From: Acanthosepion pharaonis
Lineage: Eukaryota > Mollusca > Cephalopoda > Sepiida > Sepiidae
NCBI GenBank assembly: GCA_903632075.3
Contig: CAHIKZ030003496.1
Span: 1,738,501 to 1,802,500, forward strand
Direction of reading: 5' to 3'
DNA length: 64,000 nt
Below are positions 10,090 to 22,699 of the stretch, one piece after another; the first letter of the stretch is position 1, and each line of letters opens with the position of its first letter. The notes under the pieces are model-generated. The model worked only from the letters and a program-made list of their open reading frames with translations, was not told the DNA's origin and did no database searches. The position numbers and the translations under genes are program-made.

Positions 10090-13000
10090 ATGGGGTGAAA
10101 GAGGCAGTCAAGAATAGAATATAAGAAGAAAGAGCGAAAATGTGATGGGGTAAAAGAGACAATGATGAATAGGATATGAGGAAAAAGACACAGTGAAGAA
10201 TGTGGGATGGTGTAAAAAAAGAGGCAGTCAAGAATAGAATATACGAAGAAAGAGTGAAAATGTGAGACGGGGTAAAAAGAGACAATGATGAATAGGATAT
10301 GAGGAAAAAGACACAGTGAAGAATATGGGATGGGGTAAAAGAGGCAGTCAAGAATAGAATATACGAAAAGAAAGAGGAAAATGTGAGACGGGGTAAAAGA
10401 GACAATGATGAATAGGATATGAGGAAAAAGACACAGTGAAGAATATGGGATGGGGTAAAAGAGGCAGTCAAGAATAGAATATACGAAGAAAGAGTGAAAA
10501 TGTGAGACGGGGTAAAAGAGACAATGATGAATAGGATATGAGGAAAAAGACACAGTGAAGAATATAGGATGGTGTAAAAGAGGCAGTCAAGAATAGAATA
10601 TACGAAGAAAGAGTGAAAATGTGAGACAGGGGGTAAAAGAGACAATGATGAATAGGATATGAGGAAAAAGACACAGTGAAGAATATGGGATGGTGTAAAA
10701 GAGGCAGTCAAGAATAGAATATACGAAGAAAGTGTGAAAATGTGAGACGGGGTAAAAGAGACAATGATGAATAGGATATGAGAAAAAGACACAGTGAAGA
10801 ATATGGGATGGGGTAAAAGAGGCAGTCAAGAATAGAATATACGAAGAAAGAGCGAAATGTGGGACGGGGTAAAAGAGACAATGATGAATAGGATATGAGA
10901 AAAAAAAGACACAGTGAAGAATATGGGATGGGGTAAAAGAGGCAGTCAAGAATAGAATATACGAAGAAAGAGTGAAAATGTGAGACGGGGTAAAAGAGAC
11001 AATGATGAATAGGATATGAGGAAAAAGACACAGTGAAGAATGTGGGATGGTGTAAAAGAGGCAGTCAAGAATAGAATATACGAAGAAAGAGTGAAAATGT
11101 GGGACGGGGTAAAAGAGACAATGATGAATAGGATATGCGGAAAAAGACACAGTGAAGGATGTGGGATGGTGTAAAAGAGGCAGTCAAGAATAGAATATAC
11201 GAAGAAAGAGTGAAAATGTGAGACGGGGTAAAAGAGACAATGATGAATAGGATATGAGGAAAAAGACACAGTGAAGAATATAGGATGGTGTAAAAGAGGC
11301 AGTCAAGAATAGAATATACGAAGAAAGAGTGAAAATGTGAGACGGGGTAAAAGAGACAATGATGAATAGGATATGAGGAAAAAGACACAGTGAAGAATAT
11401 GGGATGGGGTAAAAGAGGCAGTCAAGAATAGAATATACGAAGTAAGTGTGAAAATGTGAGACGGGGTAAAAGAGACAATGATGAATAGGATATGAGGAAA
11501 AAAGACACAGTGAAGAAGAATATGGGATGGGGTAAAAGAGGCAGTCAAGAATAGAATATACGAAGAAAGAGCGAAAATGTGGGACGGGGTAAAAGAGACA
11601 ATGATGAATAGGATATGAGGAAAAGGACACAGTGAAGAATATGGGATGGGGTAAAAGAGGCAGTCAAGAATAGAATATACGAAGAAAGAGTGAAAATGTG
11701 AGACGGGGTAAAAGAGACAATGATGAATAGGATATGAGGAAAAAGACACAGTGAAGAATGTGGGATGGTGTAAAAGAGGCAGTCAAGAATAGAATATACG
11801 AAGAAAGAGTGAAAATGGGACGGGGTAAAAAGAGACAATGATGAATAGGATATGCGGAAAAAGACACAGTGAAGGATGTGGGATGGTGTAAAAAGAGGCA
11901 GTCAAGAATAGAATATACGAAGAAAGAGTGAAAATGTGAGACGGGGTAAAAAGAGACAATGATGAATAGGATATGAGGAAAAAGACACAGTAAAGAATAT
12001 AGGATGGGGTAAAAGAGGCAGTCAAGAATAGAATATACGAAGAAAGAGCGAAAATGTGGGACGGGGTAAAAGAGACAATGATGAATAGGATATGAGGAAA
12101 AAGACACAGTGAAGAATGTGGGATGGTGTAAAAGAGGCAGTCAAGAATAGAATATACGAAGAAAGAGTGAAAATGTGAGACGGGGTAAAAGAGACAATGA
12201 TGAATAGGATATGAGGAAAAAGACACATTGAAGAATATGGGATGGGGTAAAAGCGGCCGTCAAGAATAGAATATACGAAGAAAGAGTGAAAATGTGAGAC
12301 GGGGTAAAAGAGACAATGATAAATAGGATATGAGGAAAAAGACACAGTGAAGAATATAGGATGGTGTAAAAGAGGCAGTCAAGAATAGAATATACGAAGA
12401 AAGAGTGAAAATGTGAGACGGGGTAAAAAAGAGACAATGATGAATAGGATATGAGGAAAAGACACAGTGAAGAATATAGGATGGTGTAAAAGAGGCAGTC
12501 AAGAATAGAATATACGAAGAAAGAGTGAAAATGTGGGACGGGGTAAAAAGACAATGATGAATAGGATATGCGGAAAAGACACAGTGAAGGATGTGGGATG
12601 GTGTAAAAGAGGCAGTCAAGAATAGAATATACGAAGAAAGAGTGAAAATGTGAGACGGGGGTAAAAGAGACAATGATGAATAGGATATGAGGAAAAGACA
12701 CAGTGAAGAATATGGGATGGGGTAAAAGCGGCCGTCAAGAATAGAATATACGAAGAAAGAGTGAAAATGTGAGACGGGGTAAAAGAGACAATGATGAATA
12801 GGATATGAGGAAAAGACACAGTGAAGAATATAGGATGGTGTAAAAGAGGCAGTCAAGAATAGAATATACGAAGAAAGAGTGAAAATGTGAGACGGGGTAA
12901 AGAGACAATGATGAATAGGATATGAGGAAAAAAGACACAGTGAAGAATATAGGATGGTGTAAAAGAGGCAGTCAAGAATAGAATATACGAAGAAAGAGCG

Positions 13001-14070
13001 AAAATGTGGGACGGGGTAAAAGAGACAATGATGAATAGGATATGCGGAAAAAGACACAGTGAAGGATGTGGGATGGTGTAAAAGAGGCAGTCAAGAATAG
13101 AATATACGAAGAAAGAGTGAAAATGTGAGACGGGGTAAAAGAGACAATGATGAATAGGATATGAGGAAAAAGACACAGTGAAGAATATGGGATGGGGTAA
13201 AAGAGGCAGTCAAGAATAGAATATACGAAGAAAGAGTGAAAATGTGAGACGGGGTAAAAGAGACAATGATGAATAGGATATGAGGAAAAAAGACACAGTG
13301 AAGAATATGGGATGGGGTAAAAGAGGCAGTCAAGAATAGAATATACGAAGAAAGAGTGAAAATGTGAGACGGGGTAAAAGAGACAATGATGAATAGGATA
13401 TGAGGAAAAAAGACACAGTGAAGAATATGGGATGGGGTAAAAAGAGGCAGTCAAGAATAGAATATACGAAGAAAGAGGAAAATGTGAGACGGGGTAAAAG
13501 AGACAATGATGAATAGGATATGAGGAAAAAGACACAATGAAGAATATAGGATGGGGTAAAAGAGGCAGTCAAGAATAGGATATGAGAAGAAAGAGCGAAA
13601 ATGTGGGACGGGGTAAAAGAGACAATGATGAATAGGATATAAGGAAAAAGACACAGTGAAGAATGTGGGATGGGGTAAAAGAGGCAGTCAAGAATATGAT
13701 ATGAGAAGAAAGAGCGATAATGTGGGACGGGGTAAAAGAGACAATGAAGAATAGGATATGAGGAAAAAGACACAGTGAAGAATGTGGGATGGGGTAAAAG
13801 AGGCAGTCAAGAATAGGATATGAGAAGAAAGATCGATAATGTGGGACGGGGTAAAAGAGACAATGAAGAATAGGATATGAGGAAAAAGACACAGTGAAGA
13901 ATGTGGGATGGGGTAAAAGAGGCAGTCAAGAATAGGATATGAGAAGAAAGAGCGATAATGTGGGACGGGGTAAAAGAGACAATGATGAATAGGATATGAG
14001 GAAAAAGACACAGTGAAGAATGTGGGATGGGGTAAAAGAGGCAGTCAAGAATAGGATATGAGAAAAAAGT
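10090..14070. repeat. 119-bp higher-order repeat block
   Basis: The unit is four subunits: GACAATGATGAATAGGATAT..., GACACAGTGAAGAATATGGG..., GGCAGTCAAGAATAGAATAT... and GAGTGAAAATGTGAGACGGG.... Start points repeat every 119 bp over the block. The rightmost copies (13570-14050) carry the variant AGGATATGAGAAGAAAG in place of AGAATATACGAAGAAAG, so homogenisation is weaker at that edge. Confidence 0.93.
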
Positions 14071-14949
14071 GCGAAGAATGTGGGATCGGATAAAAGTGAC
14101 AGAGAAGAATAGGACATGAGAAAAAAAGATAGAGCGTAGAATGTGAGACAGGATAAAAGTCACATGAGACATGAGAAAAATGATATAGGGAAGAATATGG
14201 GATGTGGTAAAAGAGACAGTGAAGAATTAGACATGAAGAAAAATATAGTGAAGAATGTAGTTCATGGTAAAAGAGACAAGAAGAATAAGACACGAGGAAA
14301 AAGATTCAGTGTAGAATGTGGGTCGGGGTAAAAGAGATACTTAAGGATGCGATATGAGGAAAAAGATACATTGAAGAATGGGGTACGGGGGGAAAGTGAT
14401 AGTGAAGAATGAGACATGAGGAAAAAGATACACTAGAGAATCTGGGACGGGGTAAAAGGGACAATGAAGATTAGGACATGAAGAATAAGATAGAGTGAAG
14501 AATGTGGGACGGGGTAAAAAAAAACAGTGGTGAATGGGTCATGGGGAAAAATACAGTGAAGAATATGTGAGAGGGTAAAGTGAAAGTGGAGAATGGTACA
14601 TGAGAAAAAATATACAATGAAGAATGTGGGACACGGTAAAAGTGAAAAAAAATACAATGAAGAATACGGGACGGGGTAAAAGAGACAGTGGAGAATGAGA
14701 CACGAGGAAAAATAGAGAGTGAAAAAGGTAGGAAGAAGTAAAAGAGACAGTGAAACATGGGACATGAGGAAAAATTCTGTGAAGAATGTGGGACGGGGGT
14801 AAAAGAAACAGTTGTGTTTGGCACATGAATGAATGATGTGGGATGGGGTAAAATGGAGAGTGAAAATGAGAGAAGAGGGAAAAGATTCAGTGTAAAATAT
14901 GGGGTGGAGTGAAAAATAGGACATGAGGAAAAACATTGAGTACAGAATG

Positions 14950-16520
14950 TGGTCAAGGTAAAAGAGACAGTGAAGAATAGGACACGAGAAAAAAGATACA
15001 ATGAAGAATGGCGGAAGGGGTAAAAGATACAGTGAAGAATAGGACACGAGAAAAAAGATACAATGAAGAATGGTGGACGGGGTAAAAGAGACAGTGAAGA
15101 ATAGGACACAAGAAAAACGATACAATGAAGAATGGTGGACGAGGTAAAAGAGACAGTGAAGAATAGGACACGAGAAAAAAGATACAATGAAGAATGGCGG
15201 ACGGGGTAAAAGAGACAGTGAAGGATAGTACACGAGGAAAAAGATACAATGAAGAATGGCGGACGGGGTAAAAGAGACAGTGAAGGATAGGACACGAGAA
15301 AAAAGATACAATGAAGAATGGCGGACGGGGTAAAAGAGACAGTGAAGGATAGTACACGAGGAAAAAGATACAATGAAGAATAGCGGACGGGGTAAAAGAG
15401 ACAGTGAAGGATAGTACACGAGGAAAAAGATACAATGAAGAATGGCGGACGGGGTAAAAGAGACAGTGAAGGATAGGACACGAGAAAAAAGATACAATGA
15501 AGAATGGCGGACGGGGTAAAAGAGACAGTGAAGGATAGTACACGAGGAAAAAGATACAATGAAGAATGGCGGACAGGAATACAAAAAGAGACAGTGAAGG
15601 ATAGGACACGACGAAAAAAAGATACAATGAAGAATGGCGGACGGGGTAAAAGAGACAGTGAAGGATAGTACACGAGGAAAAAGATACAATGAAGAATGGC
15701 GGACGGGGTAAAAGAGACAGTGAAAAATGTGGGACAGGATAAAAGCGATAACGAAGAATTGAACATGAGGAAGATACAATTAAGTATTTGGGACTGGGTA
15801 AAAGAAACAGTAAAGAATGGCGTACGGGATATAAGAGACAGTGAAGAATTGGACACGAGAAAAACGATACAATGAAGAATGGCGGACGGAGTAAAAGAGA
15901 CAGTGAAGAATGGCGGACGGGGTAAAAGAGACAGCGAAGAATGGCGGACGGGGTAAAAGAGACAGTGAAGAATAGGACACGAGAAAAACGATACAATGAA
16001 GAATGGCGGACGGAGTAAAAGAGACAGTGAAGAATGGCGGACGGGGTAAAAGAGACAGCGAAGAATGGCGGACGGGGTAAAAGAGACAGTGAAGAATAGG
16101 ACACGAGAAAAACGATACAATGAAGAATGGCGGACGGAGTAAAAGAGACAGTGAAGAATGGCGGACGGAGTAAATGAGACAGTGAAGAATAGGACACGAG
16201 AAAAAAACGATACAATTACGAATGGCGGACGGGGTAATAGAGACAGTGTAGAATGGCGGACGGGGTAAAAGAGACAGTGAAGGATAGGACACGAGGAAAA
16301 AGATACAATTACGAATGGCGGACGGGGTAAAAGAGACAGTGAAGAATAGGACAAGAGGAAAAATATACAATGAAGAATAGGGGACGGGGTAAAAGATACA
16401 GTGAAAAATGTGGGACAGGATAAAAGCGATAACGAAGAATTGAACACGAGGAAGATACAATGAAGAATGGGGGACGGAGTAAAAGAGACAGTGAAGTATG
16501 GAAATGAGGAAAAAGAGTGA
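14950..16520. repeat. 60-bp dimer block of the same satellite
   Basis: Alternating subunits GATACAATGAAGAATGGCGG ACGGGGTAAAA and GAGACAGTGAAGGATAGTAC ACGAGGAAAAA give a 60-bp period. Around 15890-16160 the array changes to a pattern where GAAGAATGGCGGACGG subunits occur three times in a row, a local higher-order variant of about 120 bp. Confidence 0.9.
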
Positions 16521-16639
16521 AAAATGTGGGACAGGATAAAAGCGACAACGAACATGATGAAAATGAAACAATAAATAATTATTGATTAGGACAATGCGAC
16601 AGTGAATATTGGGAGATTAGGAAAATGAGATATTACAGA

Positions 16640-17330
16640 ATGTGGGACAGAAACAGCAAGTAAATGGAGATGCTGAAAAAGAAACAGCGAGGTATGGTGG
16701 AACGCGTGAAAAAACATCGAAGAATAAAAAATCGTAAAGAAAATTTTAAAAAGTAAACATCAATAAATTTGTGAAAATATTTTTTTTAAATGGACGAAAT
16801 TTTTATTTTTGAGAATAAACGAATACAATTGTTTTGTTTTTTTTTAAAAAAAAAAAAAAGGATGTAAAATTGTAAAAAATGAAAAAAGTTAAATAATGGA
16901 AACTGAAAGTGTAAAGAGATTCTAAAATTTAAACGCGAAGAAATGAAAACGCGAAATAAAACTTAAAAATAAAATTTTATTTAATAAAGAAAAATAGAAT
17001 TCTAAAATAAACATGAAAAATAAAACTGAAAGCAAAACATTTTCAATAATCATCAAAAAAATACCACTCTAAAACAAAGAAAAGTTACTGTAAAAATATA
17101 AAATTTTGACTAATAAAAAATAACCATGTAAAAAAATATATCTTTAAAAAAAATTGTAAAATACAAAAAAAAAATTTAAAAAAGACGAAAGAAAAATATT
17201 TTTTTTAAATTTAAGAAAAATTGCATCGTGAAATCAGAACAATAAAATTTGAAAAAATAATGGAAAATTTATCTGAAAAAAATCATCATCAAACTAAATA
17301 AACAGACGTTACGTTTGACATAAGAGTTTT
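16640..17330. other. A-rich non-coding stretch
   Basis: AT-rich sequence with many A runs, perhaps decayed satellite flank. No gene or element boundary is recognised. Confidence 0.5.
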
Positions 17331-17634
17331 CTAATGTTTACTCGCGGCCAATATAAGAGTTCAAGGATTTGACCGAATGCTGATTTTCAAAGTGGGCAAG
17401 TAAGCCCATCTCACTTATGATATTAAGCAAACAATTTCCTGTCCTAAAACAATTTCCTGTCCTAAATCACATCCAAATAAGTTAACCTTGAGTCATTTCT
17501 AGCTAAAGTTGATAAATATTCTATCTTCGATGTTTGTTTTGTGGCTGACAGTCACGTATATATAATCGAAGCCTGACATCAGTGCTGGGCCAAATTAAAA
17601 GTCAGCATTTTTTTAAGCATTTCACCGTAATGCG

Positions 17635-18228
17635 AGGTGGGAGTGTCGTTAGTACGCACGGGGGGGGGGGGGGTACAGAAAGTGAAAGTAAGAGAAATAA
17701 CTGGATATAGAGGGGATTGAGGAAATGATAAAAAGACGAACGGTGATCAAGACATCAGAAGATGATTGACGTTGCATTTAAATTTTTGAAGACTGTAATT
17801 ATCAGGGAAGCAAGTACGCGGAAGGGAGTTCCACTGTCGGGAAGTGCGAGAGAAGAATCTGTTGGAGTAGAAGTGGCGGTTACATTTAACTGTTTCAACG
17901 GTAAAAGGGTGAGACCTAGATGCCAACCTAGTAGCACGCTTAAATTCATGGAGTTGAGGCACCAGGGAAAATAGCTGGTCAGAGTAGTTGCCATAAAAAT
18001 ATTTGTAGAAAAGACAGAGAGAAGCCCAGACCACGTCTGTGAGAAAGTAACTGGAGTCGAGATGCCGAGTCAGAACCGACTACATTGCAGATCCTTCTTT
18101 GGATTTTGTCGAGGACTTAGTGATGAACAGAAGGGGCACCAGACGATATATGGGAACAGTATTCCATGCATGTAGATGTGAAGGATGGGCTCAGACGAGA
18201 AAACCTCCTGGCACGACACAGACGCGTC
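17635..18228 (-). mobile_element. Jockey/CR1-like LINE fragment, copy 2
   Basis: Minus-strand open stretch 18034-17747 encodes SLCLFYKYFYGN..., SHPFTVETVKCNRHFYSN and SRQWNSLPRTCFPDNY, the same C-terminal region as at 860-1315. Farther 5' (18228-18034) the RT tail continues out of frame. The 3' end near 17635 has GGTGAAATG and a 14-G run at 17660-17673 within the 3' UTR. It is a frameshifted pseudocopy. Confidence 0.75.
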
Positions 18229-18504
18229 TCTTAAATGCAAATATTGTATTCTAGCAACCTTCTAAATCTAACACCTCATTACCCATTAATCTGGCACAGA
18301 GCCAAAATAAAGGAGTACTTGATGCGACAGGCTTGATAAAATTAACTTTATAGCAGGTGCTTTCACAAACAGTCGAAACTTTGTTGTATTCGGCATAATG
18401 TAAGTCCCTAATAAAATTACGAAAACCTTTGCATTTGGTAGACAACGACAGCTTTTACAAACTTCTTATTTTTAATAAGCAACTTAGGGTTTTCACTAGT
18501 ACTT

Positions 18505-18760
18505 TAAAAAATCATTTCACCCCAATCAAGGCGATAATGCGACTAGTACGTACGGTGGTGGTACAAAGAGTGAAAGAGAATTAGAAGACTTTAGTGATGG
18601 AGAAATGAAGAAAGGACAATAAAAGAACAGATGATGGCGATTGACATTGCATTTAAATATTTGAAGACTGTAGTTGGCAGGAAAGCAAGAAATCGGAATG
18701 GATTTTCACATGTGAGAAGTTGTTAGAATAGAAAAAGTCACAAAATTTAGTACACATGTT
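18505..18760 (-). mobile_element. LINE 3' UTR fragment, same family
   Basis: On the minus strand this contains AAATTTAAATGCAATGTCAA-like and TGTTCTTTTATTGTCCTTTC blocks and ends GGGGTGAAATGATTTTTTAA, matching the 3' ends at 27.8, 44.8 and 45.0 kb. Only a vestige of the ORF end remains. Confidence 0.65.
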
Positions 18761-18969
18761 AATTAAATGGCTACTTTAGAAAAGAAAGACATTTCAATGT
18801 AACCAAACTAGTCGAATTGGTATAATTCTTGAATACAGTAAAAAATAAATAACGTATCTACTAATTAAGTTGGGTTAATTTTACATTTTTCTTTTTTCTT
18901 TTTCTGTTACTTAAGCCAATTGACATCAATCGTGGATTTGCTTCAGATTTAATCAAATTTAAGTACAAT

Positions 18970-19482
18970 TACCGTATTTTCTGGTTTACAAGACGCACTT
19001 TTATTCCTAAAAAAATACCCTGAAAATGCTATGCGTCTTCCAAGACGAATTTAAGGCAACGCCGAGGCTCAAGTAAGCTTGGACGGTCACCTAATTGATT
19101 TGACTGATAGAGATGATGATTTTGTATGTTGCGTCAATTCACTGTTAGCTATCTATCTAATTCAGCCTCTTATATGAAGTAACCTTAGTATTTGGCTGTT
19201 ACAAGTATTTTCAAGACTATAAACCTTCCTGGAGTCGAGCCACAATCTTAAACATGCTCTGTTTACTAGCAGCGGCGGGAATCTTTCTGCTCTTGACTAG
19301 TATGCCATTGCCATACAAATAAAATCGGATGAGTGATTAATGTAAACAATACGTGGCGCCAGTTTGAGGGACGCATGGTGAATGTGTTGTATGAGAATGA
19401 CTTTTTTTTCATAGAAATTTCTTTCCAATATTAGGGTGCGTCTTCCAAACCGCAGCGTCTTGTAAGCCGGAATATACAACAC
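18970..19482. mobile_element. MITE with ends of the TACCGTATTTTC...CTTACAAGACGC type
   Basis: The left end TACCGTATTTTCTGGTTTAC AAGACGCA is inverted at the right end (GCGTCTTGTAAGCCGGAATA). GTCTTCCAAGACG motifs near both ends extend the inverted repeat. The roughly 510-bp body has no transposase ORF. Similar termini occur at 30490-30740 and, as a fragment, at 59775-59850. The superfamily is not assigned. Confidence 0.7.
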
Positions 19483-19539
19483 TTATAAAAATCTTATTTA
19501 TTTACTTTTTTAATGGTATGATGTCATTTAAATGGTTGC

Positions 19540-20012
19540 TTCAATTTTTTATACTTGGTTTGGTTTGGTTTACGGCATATCAATGGGTTATTTAATCCCG
19601 ACATTTTTTTTTATTGCTGGTATTAATTATTTACGAAAATGTATTGCTGGTAATATTTTTTCCTCAAAAATTGTATTGCTGGTAATAATTATTCTCTTCA
19701 ACGCTTTTATTGCTGGTAATAATGTATTTCTGGTAATAATTTTTCCTCAAAAAATTTATTGCTGGTATTAAAACCTATTTTTACGCTTTCATAATGTGTT
19801 TACCTCAATTTGGGGGTTAACTATTTGCCCATAGTTGAGACCCTAACAGATGCTACCACTCCCGGGTACGGGTGGGCGTGGGAACATCAACAGTTAAGGG
19901 GTGATTCCAGGCTCTTCAAAACCTCCTGATCAGAAGCCTTGATGTTGGACTTAGTTCATCGTCTTACCAAGGACGCGGATGTAGTTTATCGTCTTACCCA
20001 GGATGCTTTGGG
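19540..20012 (+). mobile_element. Dispersed element with few internal minisatellite copies
   Basis: Relative of the element at 37130-39310 in opposite orientation. The left end (GGTTTACGGCATATCAATGG) matches the right end there. The right end (CTCCTGATCAGAAGCCTTGA and GTTTATCGTCTTACCCAGGA) matches the left end there. Between them are only about six irregular copies of a TATTGCTGGTAATAATTTTT unit (19615-19770), against about 65-70 in the other copy. It encodes no recognisable protein. Confidence 0.8.
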
Positions 20013-20689
20013 CTTAATAAATAGAAAACAAGATACTTCCATGGAACTATATTAGTAGAATTAGTAGAATTCTTGAACACAGGAAAATATAACGTATTTA
20101 CTAACCTTTTTTGTTTAATTTTACTCGTTTTCAGTTCTTTAAGCCGTACTGTTCGGGTAGATAGAACTCGACAACCCAGGAAGACAGACCACCTCTAGGG
20201 GTGGGGGAGAAATACCCTGATTTCAATCCTCCGTTGCTTTACGGTCAAACACGGAAAAGACTACAGAAGTAAATTCAGGCAAAAAAAAAAATCTGGAGTG
20301 GAACCCCGAAGGCGGTTGACTGTCAACACTGACAACTTTCCGACATATACCATTACTAGTCTTGGAGAAGGAAAACTCGGAATTCAAACCATCCACTACC
20401 TTGTAATGTCTTGCTTCTTTGAGGAGGGACGGAATAACCTCAACAACTCTGGTGCAAAAGAAACCAGCAATCCATTGCATTATTCTGTCTTGAATATCCA
20501 AACCTTCGCAGCAAAGACACACCATGCCACTTACATAGTAGCAAACCACCCTCATTCCATCCGTTTTCCATCAGTGAGAACAAATTTCCACTCCTTCTTT
20601 CCGTGAATCAGTTGCTCTGTGGAATTGACTCTCAAGATGATGTTTCTCTGATCACTACAATCTCACAATTGTAGTAAGCTTTTCTATTT

Positions 20690-21490
20690 AAGATTAGTAA
20701 ATACAGTTTTAATTAATAACAATATCGCTTGATCGCTACAAATTAATACAGAATTTTAAAAAGATTTAAAATTTTATAAATCATTATAATTAAAATTTTA
20801 AAAATGAAAATTCTCATAAAAAATTAATTATTCATAGTATTTTTTCTTAAGACAATAATATCTATAATATATCTTATTCATAAAAGCAATTAATAGCTTT
20901 TTCTAATTAAATAATATTGTAGTTTTATTTTGTTGTTTTCTTATTTTACGATGTGTGTTTGTGTTTCCCACCGTTTACCGGAGTTCTTGTAACTGGGGCC
21001 CTGTTTGACCCCAAAAATAAATGATTTTAATTTCTCCAAGGATGTAGCGACTAATACTTATAATAGTAATTATTATAAATATTAGTCGCTACAAAAATGA
21101 ATTTCTCGAAATTAAGTGTAGGGACATAAGAAACGTAAAAGAAATATTTTTGCCAAGACTTAAAAAAAAAAATTTAAATAATTTAATTCTTTTGTTAATA
21201 ATTCTGAAAGTTCCATCAGAATCCGACACTTTGGAAGAATTTGCAAGTCAATGAGTTTTTCACCGCAAAAAGACGCTCCAATTTCTCGTACTAATTTTTA
21301 GTCCCTCGTTGACGCCAGAAAAAAAAAAAAACAAAAAAAAAAAAAAAAAAAAAAAACAAGATTTTTAACCAAAATTTACAAGGATCTAAATAGGATTAAA
21401 AAAGGTTTTTGCATAAAAAAAAATTCTTTGATCTTTCCTCTTAATAATAACACGAAGATTTTGAAGATAAAACTTTGTTTTTATTAAGTT
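20690..21490. repeat. Dispersed AT-rich repeat, copy 2
   Basis: Same order of blocks as 9040-9780. An insertion-like palindrome (ATTTATAATAGTAATTATTA region, 21055-21090) and an A-rich run at 21320-21356 are additional. Confidence 0.6.
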
Positions 21491-21689
21491 TTATTTATTT
21501 TTATTACTACTACTACTACTACGCCAAATGTCGTTTAAGGAGAAACCCATGTTTGAGTTACCCGACGTTATTTCGTTTTCTTTTCTTTTTTTCAACAGCC
21601 TAAATTACGCCTACCGGTCGGCACATTCGAGAGACTTAATTTTTTTTTACAAATGTTCACCCAATACAAAGCCCAAGAGCCACTCAATT

Positions 21690-21965
21690 TAGAGGCTTAT
21701 TGTATGTAGTTGCATGAGCGTAGGAAAGGACAAGCAATAGGGGTATAGAGCTGAAACAGACTCTAAAAGGAACCGAAAACCTAAAGAGGAAATAAGAGAT
21801 AAACCACTACTCCTGCTCGAAAGAGCGGGGAGGAGTGTGAACCAGGCGATAGACGAACCAGTGTGTTTTCCGGCAGAGTTCGAACTTTCGTCAGCTGTTG
21901 TAGAAGACACCACCGTCTAATCAATCCGGCATGCTATTGACCGCTCAGCTACAGACATCGTCACA
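21690..21965 (-). mobile_element. tRNA-headed SINE
   Basis: On the minus strand starting near 21962: GATGTCTGTAGCTGAGCGGT (Box A match TAGCTGAGCGG), then GCATGCCGGATTGATTAGAC and AAGTTCGAACTCTGCCGG (Box B match). The body runs to about 21690. This head differs from the GTAATGGTTAGCAAGCTTG family elsewhere in the window, so it is a separate SINE type. Confidence 0.6.
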
Positions 21966-22377
21966 GCCCAACCATCTGTTCAATTCCTCCATTAGTTCAT
22001 GGTCGACCATAACATTCAAATATTAAAAACATCCATAATGGATAAATATTCACGTTTTAATGAACACTAAAGCATAACTGTCAGCTATAGTATTTAAACG
22101 CAAAAGAAAAATTCAGTAATGGATAGCTACACTTAGTTTTTACCCATACCAGTTGCACCCTGATGATGATCTCAGAAAGAGATGGAAAGTACTTGGGTAA
22201 TAAAAATGATTCTCACTGTTACTGTGCATTTCTTGCCTTATATGATTGTAATATACGAAAAAATATTCGTAAATATGAAATGATTATGATCAAAATAAGC
22301 AGACATGACGTTTGTAACTTATTCAATCAGACATGCCCGAAAGAGAATTTGCTGTCTAAACACACCCACACACACAT

Positions 22378-22388
22378 GTGTGTGTGGA

Positions 22389-22453
<65 letters not shown>

Positions 22454-22548
22454 GAAAGTTCAAGAAAGACATTTGTGTGCATGTGTGTGCATGTGTGTGT
22501 GTTTAGGTAGCAAAATATATATATATATATATATATATGAACTTGAAC

Positions 22549-22622
<74 letters not shown>
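22378..22622. repeat. (TG)n/(TA)n compound microsatellite
   Basis: TG and TA runs (TA at about 22400-22449, 22515-22538 and 22552-22620) interrupted by CAAGAAAGTTCAAGAAAGAC and GAACTTGAACTTGAAT. The first interruption recurs at 24582-24607 on the other side of the TIR element. Confidence 0.9.
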
Positions 22623-22626
<4 letters not shown>

Positions 22627-22699
22627 AAGAAAGAACAGTAAGATATAAAATCCGGTGTTCTTATAGATATTTTATTTTTACAAAATAGTGCTCAATGTA

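Larger units (their letters stand above)
9850..16640. repeat. GA-rich satellite with higher-order structure (about 6.8 kb)
   Basis: The whole stretch is built from a degenerate unit of about 30 bp of the form GACAGTGAAGAATRNGGGAC GGGGTAAAA. From about 10090 to 14070 four subunits combine into a 119-bp higher-order repeat, roughly 33 copies in head-to-tail order. From about 14950 to 16520 two subunits combine into a 60-bp repeat. The outer parts (9850-10090, 14070-14950, 16520-16640) are diverged single units. The plus strand is purine-rich, so the minus strand lacks stop codons and gives long artefactual ORFs. Confidence 0.95.

Noticed and set aside
9824..16571. Long minus-strand ORFs (up to about 694 codons) encoding repeated SHILHCVFF/SSLSLLPRP-like peptides
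   Set aside because: They come from a purine-rich satellite whose complement lacks stop codons. The 119-bp unit is not a multiple of three, so all frames are open in turn. No start context, splice sites or domain supports a gene.
20223..20606. Overlapping ORFs of 110 and 102 codons on opposite strands
   Set aside because: No family is recognised and the sequence has features of a dispersed repeat; neither strand is favoured.
22161..22200. Second hammerhead candidate (CTGATGATGATCTCAGAAAG AGATGGAAAG)
   Set aside because: AUCUC/GAGAU could be a stem II but it is offset from the core, and there is no stem III or cleavage triplet. Kept only as a core-like motif.
22163..22622. ORFs ending in long Ile-Tyr or Cys-Val runs (also at 4.7, 5.3, 29.4, 34.0, 34.4, 41.5, 58.4 and 61.8 kb)
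   Set aside because: These are (TA)n and (TG)n microsatellites in translation.
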